Positions 1 to 7,529 of a stretch of 64,000 nt of DNA are shown piece by piece. The stretch's first letter is position 1. Each line of letters starts with the position of its first letter. A program made the position numbers and the translations under genes. The DNA comes from Lachnospiraceae bacterium (GTDB lineage Bacteria; Bacillota; Clostridia; Lachnospirales; Lachnospiraceae), in NCBI GenBank assembly GCA_910576335.1, contig CAJTIU010000021.1:1-64000 (forward strand). The letters run 5' to 3'. A model generated the notes under the pieces. It worked only from the letters and a program-made list of their open reading frames with translations, made no database searches and was not told the DNA's origin.

Positions 1-104
1 GTTTTTCTGGGATGAAGGGTAAATTTAATTTCTTCATAATGGTCGGAAAAGATTTTCTGTAAAATATTCATAAGACTATTATGCACGAAAAAGTAAAAAA
101 AAGG

Positions 105-141
105 AACCCCTAATTCCCCCATGAATGGGGGTTAGGGGGTT
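105..141. repeat. C/G-run inverted repeat
   Basis: A run of CCCCTAATTCCCCC is followed after six bases by GGGGGTTAGGGG, giving a hairpin of about 12 pairs with a 2-base bulge. It lies just upstream of a truncated KTR gene, where homology to the other KTR copies begins. It could be a mobile-element end or a recombination scar. The bases before it (1-104) show no gene or clear signal. Confidence 0.5.
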
Positions 142-144
142 GAA

Positions 145-315
145 GTGTCGAAGACGCTTTTTTACAATAAGACCCGTGACAGGATTAGGGAAGATACGGT
201 ATTGATAAATTATCCGTTGTACTGCCCGAAATGCAAGCAGGAAACATTGATTGAAGCGAAAAATTTAAAAGTAATAGTCATCAAAGAGCCAGACGCAAAG
301 ACGCAGAGCCGATGA
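145..315 (+). pseudogene. Cysteine-rich KTR peptide gene, 5' truncated
   Basis: The reading frame keeps the core NKTR...REDTVLINYPLYCPKCKQ and the tail EPDAKTQSR of the KTR family, but the first CxxC segment (CPVCGS in the complete copies) is replaced by unrelated residues after a GTG codon. Complete copies have two CxxC pairs, presumably a zinc knuckle; this one keeps only CPKC. The break is at about position 160, shortly after the C/G inverted repeat. It may still be translated, but the missing first metal-binding half suggests a remnant. No function is known for the family. Confidence 0.6.
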
Positions 316-358
316 ATTTGTGAGATAATTTGAAATCACAATACATCGGCTCTGTTTT
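304..358 (+). terminator. Hairpin terminator closing the KTR module
   Basis: CAGAGCCGATG (304-314) pairs with CATCGGCTCTG (344-354) and is followed by TTTT. An inner TTGTGA/TCACAA pair extends the stem. The left arm contains the last codons of the KTR gene, so stop codon and terminator are fused. The same structure recurs at 4351 and 9029. Confidence 0.75.
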
Positions 359-453
359 GTATTCCGCAATTTTTTACAATTCAAATAATAAGCCTGTTGG
401 TATGATGTAGGCAGGCAGAGAAATTGCCAAAAAATTGAAAGGAAGTGTTTGAA

Positions 454-849
454 ATGGATTACAAAAATCTGTTTGAAAAATTCAACGAGGGAGGAAAGCT
501 GCTGTTACCAGATGCCACAGTTACATTTGATGCTATCCCGTGGTCGAAACATCCTGCTTCCCCCGGCGTGGAGCTGAAACATATTATCACATCCGAAAGG
601 ACAGACGGACAATTCAGCTACCATCTTGTGAAGATAGCCCCTAATAAAAAGATTGGCAATCATATCCACGAGAAACAACTGGAAACGCATGAAGTAATCT
701 CTGGCACAGGTGTTTGCGTAAATGACGGTGTGGAATTGTCCTATGAAGCGGGCGTAATATCCATATTTCCCATAGGCGTACCGCATGAAGTGATTGCAGG
801 GGATGACGGGCTTTGCCTGTTCGCAAAGTTTATGCCCGCCCTCTGCTAA
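454..849 (+). CDS. Small cupin-domain protein
   Basis: A protein of 131 residues with one cupin barrel. The motif GNHIHEKQLETHEVISGTG fits cupin box 1 (metal-binding His and Glu), and FPIGVPHEV fits box 2 with its His. Such single-domain cupins bind a metal and a small ligand; the substrate cannot be told. The ATG at 454 is preceded by AAAGGAAG at a good distance, whereas the in-frame GTG at 445 lies within that ribosome binding site. It converges with the AraC gene on the opposite strand, which itself has an N-terminal cupin-like sensor, so the two may respond to related molecules. That link is inference. Confidence 0.75.
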   Translation: MDYKNLFEKFNEGGKLLLPDATVTFDAIPWSKHPASPGVELKHIITSERTDGQFSYHLVKIAPNKKIGNHIHEKQLETHEVISGTGVCVNDGVELSYEAGVISIFPIGVPHEVIAGDDGLCLFAKFMPALC

Positions 850-862
850 TAGCTCTATCTGG

Positions 863-1672
863 TTATATCTCTTTCGTATCGCCGAATGGCACGAGTGCCC
901 CAGAGGGTATAGGAGTATTTTGAGGGATAATTCCAGAAGAATATTTATAAGTTAAAGGCGGCAAGCCTACCTGTTTTTCAAATTGCTTTATGAAGTGGCT
1001 TTGGTCGCAGAAACCCGTGGTCAAAGCTACTTCGGTTATTGTATCGGCTTCGTGGATTAGGCGTTGCGCCTTGCGGATACGGTTCTGGATTTGGAACTGG
1101 TGCGGCGTAAGCCCTACCTCTGCCTTGAAGCTTCTGATAAAGTGGTATTTGCTTAGAAAAGCGTTTTGTGCCATTTCCTCGACAGTAAGTTTACATTCTG
1201 GGTATAACTCCAACTGTCTTTTTAAGTCGTGGATATATGGGGTATGGATTTTAAGCTGCCAGTTGGAAGAATCCGAGGTTTCATCCAGACAGTTTAATAG
1301 CTGTAATATCTGATAGCGGTTAATTTTTCCCATATTCAGAGCCTGCATCAGAAGAAGTCCGATATGTTTTTGTATGGTGATAACATCTGCGTTGCTTACA
1401 GCATTCTTATCAATGCACAGGGTAAGCAGGGAATAGCTGTCATGTGCCGAAATGCTATGCGGCTCATATGGAAATATTGTAAATGTTTCGTTTTGCTTAT
1501 AAGTCCTTGTTTCCTTATTTGTTGTAAGGACTACAGAGCCATCCAGTATGATACCGATTGTCAGTACGGAAACGTGATTATGCAATGGGTAGGATATAGT
1601 TGAATTATTGCAGAAAATCAGCTCAATGCCCGTTTCTGCATGATATAAATAGCGGATATTGTTTATAGTCAT
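863..1672 (-). CDS. AraC-family transcriptional regulator with cupin sensor domain
   Basis: A protein of 269 residues. The N-terminal 90 residues resemble the AraC ligand-binding cupin (HNHVSVLTIGIILDG, then FPYEPHSI). The C-terminal third (about 160-250) has two helix-turn-helices typical of AraC/XylS: LTVEEMAQNAFLSKYHFIRSFK and ITEVALTTGFCDQSHFIKQFEK. It ends 13 bases after the convergent cupin gene. A PadR gene lies upstream on the same strand, about 40 bases away, so the two may be cotranscribed. Ligand and targets are unknown. Confidence 0.9.
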   Translation of the reverse strand: MTINNIRYLYHAETGIELIFCNNSTISYPLHNHVSVLTIGIILDGSVVLTTNKETRTYKQNETFTIFPYEPHSISAHDSYSLLTLCIDKNAVSNADVITIQKHIGLLLMQALNMGKINRYQILQLLNCLDETSDSSNWQLKIHTPYIHDLKRQLELYPECKLTVEEMAQNAFLSKYHFIRSFKAEVGLTPHQFQIQNRIRKAQRLIHEADTITEVALTTGFCDQSHFIKQFEKQVGLPPLTYKYSSGIIPQNTPIPSGALVPFGDTKEI

Positions 1673-1713
1673 AGGTTTTCCTCACAGTTTGTTATCCATT
1701 TCATGGACTTGTG

Positions 1714-2250
1714 TTATATGTTAGCATTGCAGCTTTCAAGTAAACGGTTTGTCCCTGTTATTTCAGCATCTACAAGGTCAATCATTCTTTTTACATTTGC
1801 AGAATGGGCAGAAGAAACTTCATTTTCCCATAACGGATTGATTTGTTTTTCAATCCCTGCACGGTACTTTTGCAGAATATTAAGCCGCTCCTGCAAAAGT
1901 TCCTGCTGTTCATCAGGAGTAAATGTACTTAGAAAAAAAGCGGCAATAGAAAAGATGTTTGTATCGTAGTTGAATTGCAGGATGGATGCTTTTAAAGTGT
2001 TTACAAATTCGCTTTTCCCCTTATCAGAAAGTTTGTAAACGGTGCGGTCTGGCATATTTCCGACTTTCTCGGTAGTGCCAGATATAAATTCCTTTTTCAC
2101 AAGGGTTTTTAAGGTCGAATATACCGTTGAATCAGCGATATTAAACCACCATTTCACATTCATGTAGTTTAAGAGTTTTATTATCTCGTATGCGTTAAGC
2201 GGTTTTTCGTATATGAAACCTAAAAGCATTGTGGCAGGTTTGGACAGCAT
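1714..2250 (-). CDS. PadR-family transcriptional regulator
   Basis: A protein of 178 residues with the N-terminal winged helix of PadR (MLLGFIYEKPLNAYEIIKLL, then STVYSTLKTLVKKEFI, then DRTVYKLSDKGK) and the C-terminal dimerisation helices (roughly 100-170) of the longer PadR class. PadR proteins usually repress a neighbouring membrane or efflux gene. It is divergent from the AbrB-like and DUF998 genes, and a perfect 18-base palindrome lies over the -10 box of that divergent promoter (2286-2303), which fits a repressor site. The inducer is unknown. Confidence 0.9.
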   Translation of the reverse strand: MLSKPATMLLGFIYEKPLNAYEIIKLLNYMNVKWWFNIADSTVYSTLKTLVKKEFISGTTEKVGNMPDRTVYKLSDKGKSEFVNTLKASILQFNYDTNIFSIAAFFLSTFTPDEQQELLQERLNILQKYRAGIEKQINPLWENEVSSAHSANVKRMIDLVDAEITGTNRLLESCNANI

Positions 2251-2262
2251 ATTTTTTCCTCC

Positions 2263-2303
2263 TTGACATTGGGTTGTATTTGTAGTACTTTATATATAAA
2301 GTA
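2263..2303 (+). promoter_or_regulatory. Promoter with overlapping PadR-type operator
   Basis: TTGACA (2263-2268), a 17-base spacer and TACTTT (2286-2291) form a sigma-A promoter reading toward 2372. The perfect palindrome TACTTTATATATAAAGTA (2286-2303) covers the -10 box, so a bound dimer would block polymerase. It lies between the divergent PadR gene and the genes at 2372-3491. The same layout recurs at 5818-5903 next to the other PadR gene. Confidence 0.7.
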
Positions 2304-2371
2304 GTTTTTGTAAACACTACTATTATAACATATTAATGTAGAAAAAGGAATACTGGAAAAGGAGGTTTTTT

Positions 2372-2839
2372 ATGCCGCAGCTCAATAAAGGGGGTAAATT
2401 TGTATTTGGTCTTTCCGTTATAAACCCCGATTTAACAATACACATCCCGCCACAGGCATTGTTGGAATATGATGCACTGCGGGATGGAAAAGTGATAATT
2501 TTTACGGGAAGCAAAATAACAGGCGGCTTTTGCGTGACGACATATCCGCTGCTGTCAAATTCAAAACTCAGCCATATATTGGAAGAATGCCCTGCGTTAA
2601 GGGACTGTCAGCTTTCCGAGGGTGAGCTTACCCGATATAAAGGGCGTAAATATGCGTGGATTAACATTGATAAGGACGGAACTGTTAAATTGCCGCAAAA
2701 TACGTTGGACGATTTAGAATTACAGTCTGGAATGGAACTGTTGTCAATCCGCAGCAGTGATATTGCCTTTACAATGGGAGCAAAAGGACCGCTGCTTGAA
2801 AAAGCACATAATTTTCATGGAGAAATTAAGAGATATTAG
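2372..2839 (+). CDS. Protein with two AbrB/SpoVT-like halves, function unknown
   Basis: A protein of 155 residues preceded by a strong AAGGAGG. Two segments (LTIHIPPQALLEYDALRDGKVIIF, about 25-50, and GTVKLPQNTLDDLELQSGMELL, about 107-130) have the pattern of the swapped-hairpin AbrB fold: a short strand, a proline, a hydrophobic helix, then G and a strand. This suggests a DNA-binding or scaffold protein, but no family was firmly recognised. It is followed 13 bases later by a DUF998 membrane protein, and both sit behind the promoter with the PadR-type palindrome, so they probably form a PadR-controlled operon. Confidence 0.55.
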   Translation: MPQLNKGGKFVFGLSVINPDLTIHIPPQALLEYDALRDGKVIIFTGSKITGGFCVTTYPLLSNSKLSHILEECPALRDCQLSEGELTRYKGRKYAWINIDKDGTVKLPQNTLDDLELQSGMELLSIRSSDIAFTMGAKGPLLEKAHNFHGEIKRY

Positions 2840-2852
2840 GGGAGATTGGAAA

Positions 2853-3491
2853 ATGGGAAATATAATAACCAGTAAGATATTTCATTCAGTTATGCTCTTT
2901 ACAGTTGTTGGCGAGTTTTTTCTTCCGTGGATATTGTGTCGGTATTATGATGGGTACAATAGTAAAACAATGGCAATGAGTGCGTTGGGAAGTCTGCAAA
3001 GCCCCGTTCGTGTTATTTATAATACATGGTTAATATGGCTTGGATGTTTTCTGGCATTTGCAGCGGTTGCATATTTTTTTACTACGAAAAAAGACTTTCC
3101 AATCTTATCGGTTTTACTGTTGTTTTCACTGGGGACATTTGCTGTCGGAGCAGGATTGGTTTCGGGAATATTCCATGTGAATGAAAACAAAGACATTGTT
3201 ACTGCGGCTTCAAAAGTACACGGAATAAGTGCGGCAATCGGATTTATGGCATTATTGTTTTTTCCATTGTTAAATGGGATTTTAGCATTTAAGCAGAACA
3301 ATGTCATTTTTGGCATTATATGTGTTATTTCTTTTATCCTGGCATTAATTTTCTTTGTCTGTTTTATCATGGGAGATAAAGAGCAGTTTCAAAATACCAT
3401 GTTGAAATATGAGGGATTGTGGGAACGGTTGTCTTTACTTTGTATGTATATTCCTCTTACTTACAAGGCTGTCCATAATCTGCTGTCCTAA
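2853..3491 (+). CDS. DUF998-like integral membrane protein
   Basis: A protein of 212 residues with about six hydrophobic segments, starting at the ATG with GGGGAG upstream (MGNIITSKIFHS). Topology and the segment HGISAAIGFMALLFFPLL resemble the DUF998 family of small membrane proteins of unknown function, often found beside PadR-type regulators. It is cotranscribed with the AbrB-like gene and followed after 18 bases by a KTR peptide gene. A role in the membrane response to a toxic small molecule is inference from context. Confidence 0.65.
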   Translation: MGNIITSKIFHSVMLFTVVGEFFLPWILCRYYDGYNSKTMAMSALGSLQSPVRVIYNTWLIWLGCFLAFAAVAYFFTTKKDFPILSVLLLFSLGTFAVGAGLVSGIFHVNENKDIVTAASKVHGISAAIGFMALLFFPLLNGILAFKQNNVIFGIICVISFILALIFFVCFIMGDKEQFQNTMLKYEGLWERLSLLCMYIPLTYKAVHNLLS

Positions 3492-3509
3492 AGATAGTGA
3501 GGTGGTTAA

Positions 3510-3674
3510 ATGGAAAAAACAGAATGGGTACACTGCTCTGTTTGCGGAAATAAAACCCGTAATCAAATCAGAGAAGATACCGTCCTGCTAAATTTTCCGC
3601 TTTATTGTCCAAAATGTAAGCAGGAAATGCTGATTGAAGCGAAATATCTGAAAGTAACAGTTATAGATAAATAA
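3510..3674 (+). CDS. Cysteine-rich KTR peptide, C-terminus replaced
   Basis: A peptide of 54 residues too short for ordinary gene calling, with GAGGTGG as its binding site. It has both CxxC pairs of the KTR family (CSVCGNKTRN and CPKCKQ) and the conserved REDTVLLNFPLYCPKC centre. Unlike its paralogues it stops at VIDK and lacks the EPDAKTQSR tail. That tail is found about 640 bases downstream, after the ATC hydrolase gene. The likely fold is a small zinc knuckle; no function is known. Confidence 0.75.
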   Translation: MEKTEWVHCSVCGNKTRNQIREDTVLLNFPLYCPKCKQEMLIEAKYLKVTVIDK

Positions 3675-3701
3675 ATGAATGCATGAAACGGAGATAAGAT
3701 T

Positions 3702-4310
3702 ATGGACTATAAAGAAACAGATTTCGGTTTTCTATACGATGATTTAACTGAGGAATATGGAAATGAACAAGGTAAACAGCTTTATATCTTAATGTGTGAA
3801 AAATATACGAATTTAAGCGATAGAGAAGCAAAATCCGAGAATGACGAAATAAATCAGCATATTTTCAAAAGATTGCTGCCAATCATGGGTGTATATTTAA
3901 CCCTTATTGAACAGGGTTTTACCAAAGAACAAGCATTTATGATTGCCCATAAGGAAATACAGCACAATGCTCACAATTTAGCGGAAGAAAATGCTAAACT
4001 TACAAAAATGCCATTTACATATGGTTTATTTAAAATGTTTGCCAAATCGCATATGAGCAAAAAGTACCCAACAGAGGGGTTTACGGTAGAATGGAAAAGA
4101 CATGATAATAGAGAAATTCATTTTGATATAGTCCGTTGCCTTTACAAAGATATGTGTGAGAAATATTCCTGCCCAGAACTTTGTACGGTTTTCTGCCAAA
4201 GTGATATAACTGCTTTTTCGGGATATGAGCCTAAGATTAGATTTGAACGTATAGGAACAATAGGGGGAGGTGCTAATTGTTGTGACTTTCATTTCATTCA
4301 TGGAAATTAG
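3702..4310 (+). CDS. L-2-amino-thiazoline-4-carboxylate (ATC) hydrolase family protein
   Basis: A protein of 202 residues resembling the ATC hydrolase-like family, known for ring opening of 2-amino-thiazoline-4-carboxylate on the route to cysteine, though most members are uncharacterised. Seen here are the helical N-terminal half, the AHNLAEENAKLTKMPFTYGLFK region and a C-terminal segment rich in cysteines (CEKYSCPELCTVFCQSD) ending in GGANCCDFHF. AAACGGAG lies before the ATG. It sits inside what was once a KTR gene: the intact KTR front is 28 bases upstream and the missing KTR tail begins a few bases after its stop. Confidence 0.7.
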   Translation: MDYKETDFGFLYDDLTEEYGNEQGKQLYILMCEKYTNLSDREAKSENDEINQHIFKRLLPIMGVYLTLIEQGFTKEQAFMIAHKEIQHNAHNLAEENAKLTKMPFTYGLFKMFAKSHMSKKYPTEGFTVEWKRHDNREIHFDIVRCLYKDMCEKYSCPELCTVFCQSDITAFSGYEPKIRFERIGTIGGGANCCDFHFIHGN

Positions 4311-4312
4311 AT

Positions 4313-4362
4313 ATTCAAGTAAAGCCATTAGAGAGCCAGACGCACAGACGCAGAGCCGATGA
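4313..4362 (+). pseudogene. Detached C-terminal remnant of a KTR gene
   Basis: Directly after the ATC hydrolase stop, one frame reads IREPDAQTQSR then a stop, matching the EPDAKTQSR tail of the complete KTR genes. It has no start codon or N-terminal part. It is best explained as the 3' end of the KTR gene at 3510, displaced by insertion of the ATC hydrolase gene. Confidence 0.65.
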
Positions 4363-4399
4363 ACTTGTGGGAAACCTCACAGCTCATCGGCTCTGTTTG
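4351..4399. terminator. Hairpin terminator between convergent genes
   Basis: CAGAGCCGATGA (4351-4362) pairs with the CATCGGCTCTG arm ending at 4395, followed by TTTGT. Converging genes (ATC hydrolase on plus, MATE on minus) end on either side. It is the same hairpin as at 304 and 9029. Confidence 0.7.
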
Positions 4400-4415
4400 T
4401 CAGAAAGATAAATAT

Positions 4416-5801
4416 TTAGTCGTTGTCTTTCGTGTTTATTGCAGAAGTTTGTTTCTGCATTTCATTCAGTTTTTTGTGGAGCGGTATCGCCATGAATACT
4501 GTTATAGCTGCGGAAAGCATATCGGCAATCGGCTGGGCATATATAATGCCATTTAGCCCCCAGACAATCGGAAGCAACAGGATAACGGGAATAAAACAAA
4601 TCCCCTGCCTGCAAGCTCCGAGGATAAAGCCCTCTCTGCCTTTTCCCAAAGCAAGGAACAGGGAAGAATACACCGTATAAAATCCAAAGAGCATGATGGA
4701 AATGCCGTTTGCCCTTAAAGATGCTGCCCCGATGCGAATCATCTCGGCATCGCCCTTTGTGAACTGGGAAACGATAGCCGTAGGGAACAGAGCCAGTATC
4801 ACACCGAAAATCACACAGAAAACCGTAGACCATAGGATAGAAGTCTTGATTGCTTCACGCAGACGGTCAAACTTCTTCGCCCCGTAACTGTACCCTGCAA
4901 TGGGCTGAAAACCTTTGATGAACCCGAATACGGACAAGCTGCCCATTGAGATAAGGCGGGTAACAACGCCCATGCCTGCAATGGCAGAGTCCCTGTAATC
5001 GCTAGCGGCATTGTTGATTAAGGAAATGGACACACTCGTTAAAATCTGGAATACCAATGTCGGGATGCCGATTTTGAAAATCTCAGACATAGTTTCTTTT
5101 GTATATGTGCAGTCCTTAACCCGAAAATGAAATACGCTTTTTTTCCGAAAAATATAGGTCAGATATACGCAGGTTGAAACGACTTGTGAGATTGCGGTCG
5201 CTATCGCTGCTCCTGCTATGCCTAAATCAAACACATAGATAAACAGCGGGTCTAAGGCGATATTGAGTACCGCACCCGTCAGCAAGGCACACATGGTCGT
5301 TTTAGCGGCTCCTTCGCTAGTTACAATGTTATTCATTGTGACATTGAATACATTGAAGATGCAGGAAACAATGTAAATGCTCGCATATGTGGCGGCATAA
5401 GGCAGGATGCTGTCGGTTGCCCCCAGGAGCTTCAGTATAGGATGCAGGAACACCATAGAAATGATAATGATAACTGTTCCAACGGATACACTGCTGTATA
5501 AAGCGGTACTTGCCACTTTATCCGCATTTTCCTTATCTCCACGACCTAGCAATCGGGAGATGTAAGAAGCCGCACCGTTGCCGAACAGCAGACCAAGACC
5601 GACAACGACCTGTCCGAGCGGATAGACCACGGAGATTGCCCCCATCTGGCTCTCCCCTAGCCCGCCGACAAAATAAGCGTCAACAAGGTTGTAGAAAGCA
5701 TTTACCAACATGCCAATCATTGTTGGGATGCCCATTGCTAAAAGTGCTTTTGGTATGGATGTGCTGCCGAACAACTCCATCTTTTTACTTTGACTGTTCA
5801 T
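4416..5801 (-). CDS. MATE-family multidrug efflux transporter
   Basis: A protein of 461 residues with about twelve membrane segments in two homologous halves, typical of MATE exporters that use a sodium or proton gradient to expel cationic drugs or metabolites. Visible marks include PTMIGMLVNAFYNLVDAYFVG near the N-terminus and GFIKGFQPIAGYSYGAK in the second half. Length is normal for the family. The start is preceded by AAAGGAG on the minus strand. It is divergent from a PadR gene, and its promoter spacer holds one of two identical PadR-type palindromes, so repression by that PadR is likely. Substrate unknown. Confidence 0.92.
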   Translation of the reverse strand: MNSQSKKMELFGSTSIPKALLAMGIPTMIGMLVNAFYNLVDAYFVGGLGESQMGAISVVYPLGQVVVGLGLLFGNGAASYISRLLGRGDKENADKVASTALYSSVSVGTVIIIISMVFLHPILKLLGATDSILPYAATYASIYIVSCIFNVFNVTMNNIVTSEGAAKTTMCALLTGAVLNIALDPLFIYVFDLGIAGAAIATAISQVVSTCVYLTYIFRKKSVFHFRVKDCTYTKETMSEIFKIGIPTLVFQILTSVSISLINNAASDYRDSAIAGMGVVTRLISMGSLSVFGFIKGFQPIAGYSYGAKKFDRLREAIKTSILWSTVFCVIFGVILALFPTAIVSQFTKGDAEMIRIGAASLRANGISIMLFGFYTVYSSLFLALGKGREGFILGACRQGICFIPVILLLPIVWGLNGIIYAQPIADMLSAAITVFMAIPLHKKLNEMQKQTSAINTKDND

Positions 5802-5817
5802 TTTGAACTCCTTTCTC

Positions 5818-5903
5818 TTGACAAATGGTGTTATTTATACTACTATAAAATATAGTAATTGCGTTGCAGGGATTATAATACTATAATTTATAGTAGTTGT
5901 CAA
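5818..5903. promoter_or_regulatory. Divergent promoters with twin PadR-type operators
   Basis: Plus strand: TTGACA (5818-5823), 17 bases, TACTAT (5841-5846). Minus strand: TTGACA (5903-5898), 17 bases, TATTAT (5880-5875). Each promoter holds one copy of TACTATA-3 bases-TATAGTA: 5841-5857 over the plus -10, and 5879-5895 in the minus spacer. Centres are 38 bases apart. The layout predicts that one PadR represses both its own gene and the MATE gene. Confidence 0.8.
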
Positions 5904-5924
5904 TAGAAAAAGGAGGGATTTTAA

Positions 5925-6452
5925 ATGGCGACCATTGATTTGATTGTATTGGGGATGTTGAAGCGGGAATCCTTGAGTGCATACGATATTCAGAAACTGG
6001 TGGAATACCGCAACATTTCAAAGTGGGTAAAAATCAGCACACCATCCATCTATAAAAAGGTTATCCAGTTGGAAGAAAAGGGGCTTATCACAAGCCGCAC
6101 GGAGAAAGAGGGAAAAATGCCTGAAAAGGCAGTATATTCCTTGACGGATGCAGGAAATGAGGAATTTGAGAAACTGATGCTAGAAATATCCTGCAAGCCG
6201 ATTAACATATTCTTGGATTTTAATGCGGTCATTGTTAATTTAGAAAGTATGGAAAAGGAACAGCAGAGGGAATGTCTGGATAACATTGAGAGCAATATCA
6301 ATGTGCTGAAATCCTATCTTGAGGAGAACATGGACTTAAAAGAAAACGCCCCCGATGTTCCTGCCACGGGTATGGCGGTTCTGCATCAGCAATTTCGATT
6401 AGTGCAGGCAATCGAAGAATGGATAAGGGCATTGAAAGAAGAACTGCTGTAA
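5925..6452 (+). CDS. PadR-family transcriptional regulator
   Basis: A protein of 175 residues preceded by AAAAAGGAGG. The N-terminal winged helix (TIDLIVLGMLKRESLSAYDIQKLVEY, then TPSIYKKVIQLEEKGLI, then EKAVYSLTDAGNEEF) matches PadR, and the C-terminal part is helical. It resembles the PadR at 1714 in overall plan. It is divergent from the MATE gene at 4416, with twin 7-3-7 palindromes in the shared promoter region, and is followed after about 140 bases by the AraC-GNAT and second MATE genes. It is the likely switch for efflux in this module. Confidence 0.92.
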   Translation: MATIDLIVLGMLKRESLSAYDIQKLVEYRNISKWVKISTPSIYKKVIQLEEKGLITSRTEKEGKMPEKAVYSLTDAGNEEFEKLMLEISCKPINIFLDFNAVIVNLESMEKEQQRECLDNIESNINVLKSYLEENMDLKENAPDVPATGMAVLHQQFRLVQAIEEWIRALKEELL

Positions 6453-6590
6453 ATGTGGATGGTTTAAAACATAGCAAGAATGATGAAAAGATAGAAAACT
6501 CCTTGTGCTACAATATCTCATTGAACCCCTGCTTTGACATTTCGTAATGTTAAAAAAATGAGGGTGAAAACGAGGAAAGGAGGTCGCAAA

Positions 6591-7529
6591 ATGCAAGGTC
6601 AGACTGTACGCATTGTTTCACAGTCTATCCGCTATATCGAAGAACATCTGCATGAAAAGATGGATTTAGATATGGTGGCATCGGCACTGCACTATTCCAA
6701 ATACCATCTGCATCGGATTTTTACAAAGACCGTCGGCTTGACTATCCACGACTACGCAAAACGGCGGCAGCTTACAGAAGCGGCAAAACTTCTGGTGTTT
6801 TCTGCAAAACCGATTATTGAGATTGCCCTTATGAGCGGGTATGAAAGCCAGCAGGCATTTACGGATATTTTTAAGGCGATGTATAAGACTTCCCCTGCGG
6901 AATTTCGGGAAACGGAAAATTTCTACCCGTTACAGCTTGAAATCTATCTGAAGGAGGAGCCTGTAAAAATGGATTTGACAAAAGACAATATTAAATTTGC
7001 CATGCCCGAAGATGCGGATGACTGGATGGAATTGGTAAGCCTTACGATTGTCGGCTATCCATGTCTGGATAAAAAAGATTACGCCGCAAACCTGCATCAG
7101 TATATTGCGGATAAAAAGGCTCTGATATTGCGGGATGACGATATGGCTATTGGCGTGATGGGATTTTCGCAAGGCACAGGCAGCATAGACTTTCTGGCTG
7201 TCCATCCGCAGTATCGGCATCTCGGCATTACAAAGCTGTTCCTTGATAAGCTGGCGGAGGAACTGCTTTGCGGGAAAGAGATTACCTTGACGACATACCG
7301 TGCAGGCGATAAGGCAGATACGGGCTGGCGGGAAGAATACCGCCGTCTTGGATTTGCAGAACGGGAACTGCTTGTGGAATATGGCTACCCGACGCAGCGT
7401 TTCGTGCTTCCACCGAAAAACAAGGAGGAAATACCGCAAGGGTATACCTCTATGCCCGAAAACACGGGCAGGAAAGGGGAAACAAGGAATGACCGAAACA
7501 CAGAAAAACCCGTTGGCAGAGAACTTTAA
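6591..7529 (+). CDS. AraC-type DNA-binding protein fused to a GNAT acetyltransferase
   Basis: A protein of 312 residues from the ATG with AAAGGAGG upstream. Residues 1-110 form an N-terminal AraC helix-turn-helix pair (LDMVASALHYSKYHLHRIFTK and IIEIALMSGYESQQAFTDIFK). From about residue 120 a GNAT fold follows, with a core segment SIDFLAVHPQYRHLGITKLFLD like acetyl-CoA motif A. AraC-plus-GNAT fusions are known in Bacillota and are thought to sense or modify a small molecule. Its last 41 bases overlap the start of the MATE gene, so the two are translationally coupled. The substrate is unknown. Confidence 0.85.
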   Translation: MQGQTVRIVSQSIRYIEEHLHEKMDLDMVASALHYSKYHLHRIFTKTVGLTIHDYAKRRQLTEAAKLLVFSAKPIIEIALMSGYESQQAFTDIFKAMYKTSPAEFRETENFYPLQLEIYLKEEPVKMDLTKDNIKFAMPEDADDWMELVSLTIVGYPCLDKKDYAANLHQYIADKKALILRDDDMAIGVMGFSQGTGSIDFLAVHPQYRHLGITKLFLDKLAEELLCGKEITLTTYRAGDKADTGWREEYRRLGFAERELLVEYGYPTQRFVLPPKNKEEIPQGYTSMPENTGRKGETRNDRNTEKPVGREL

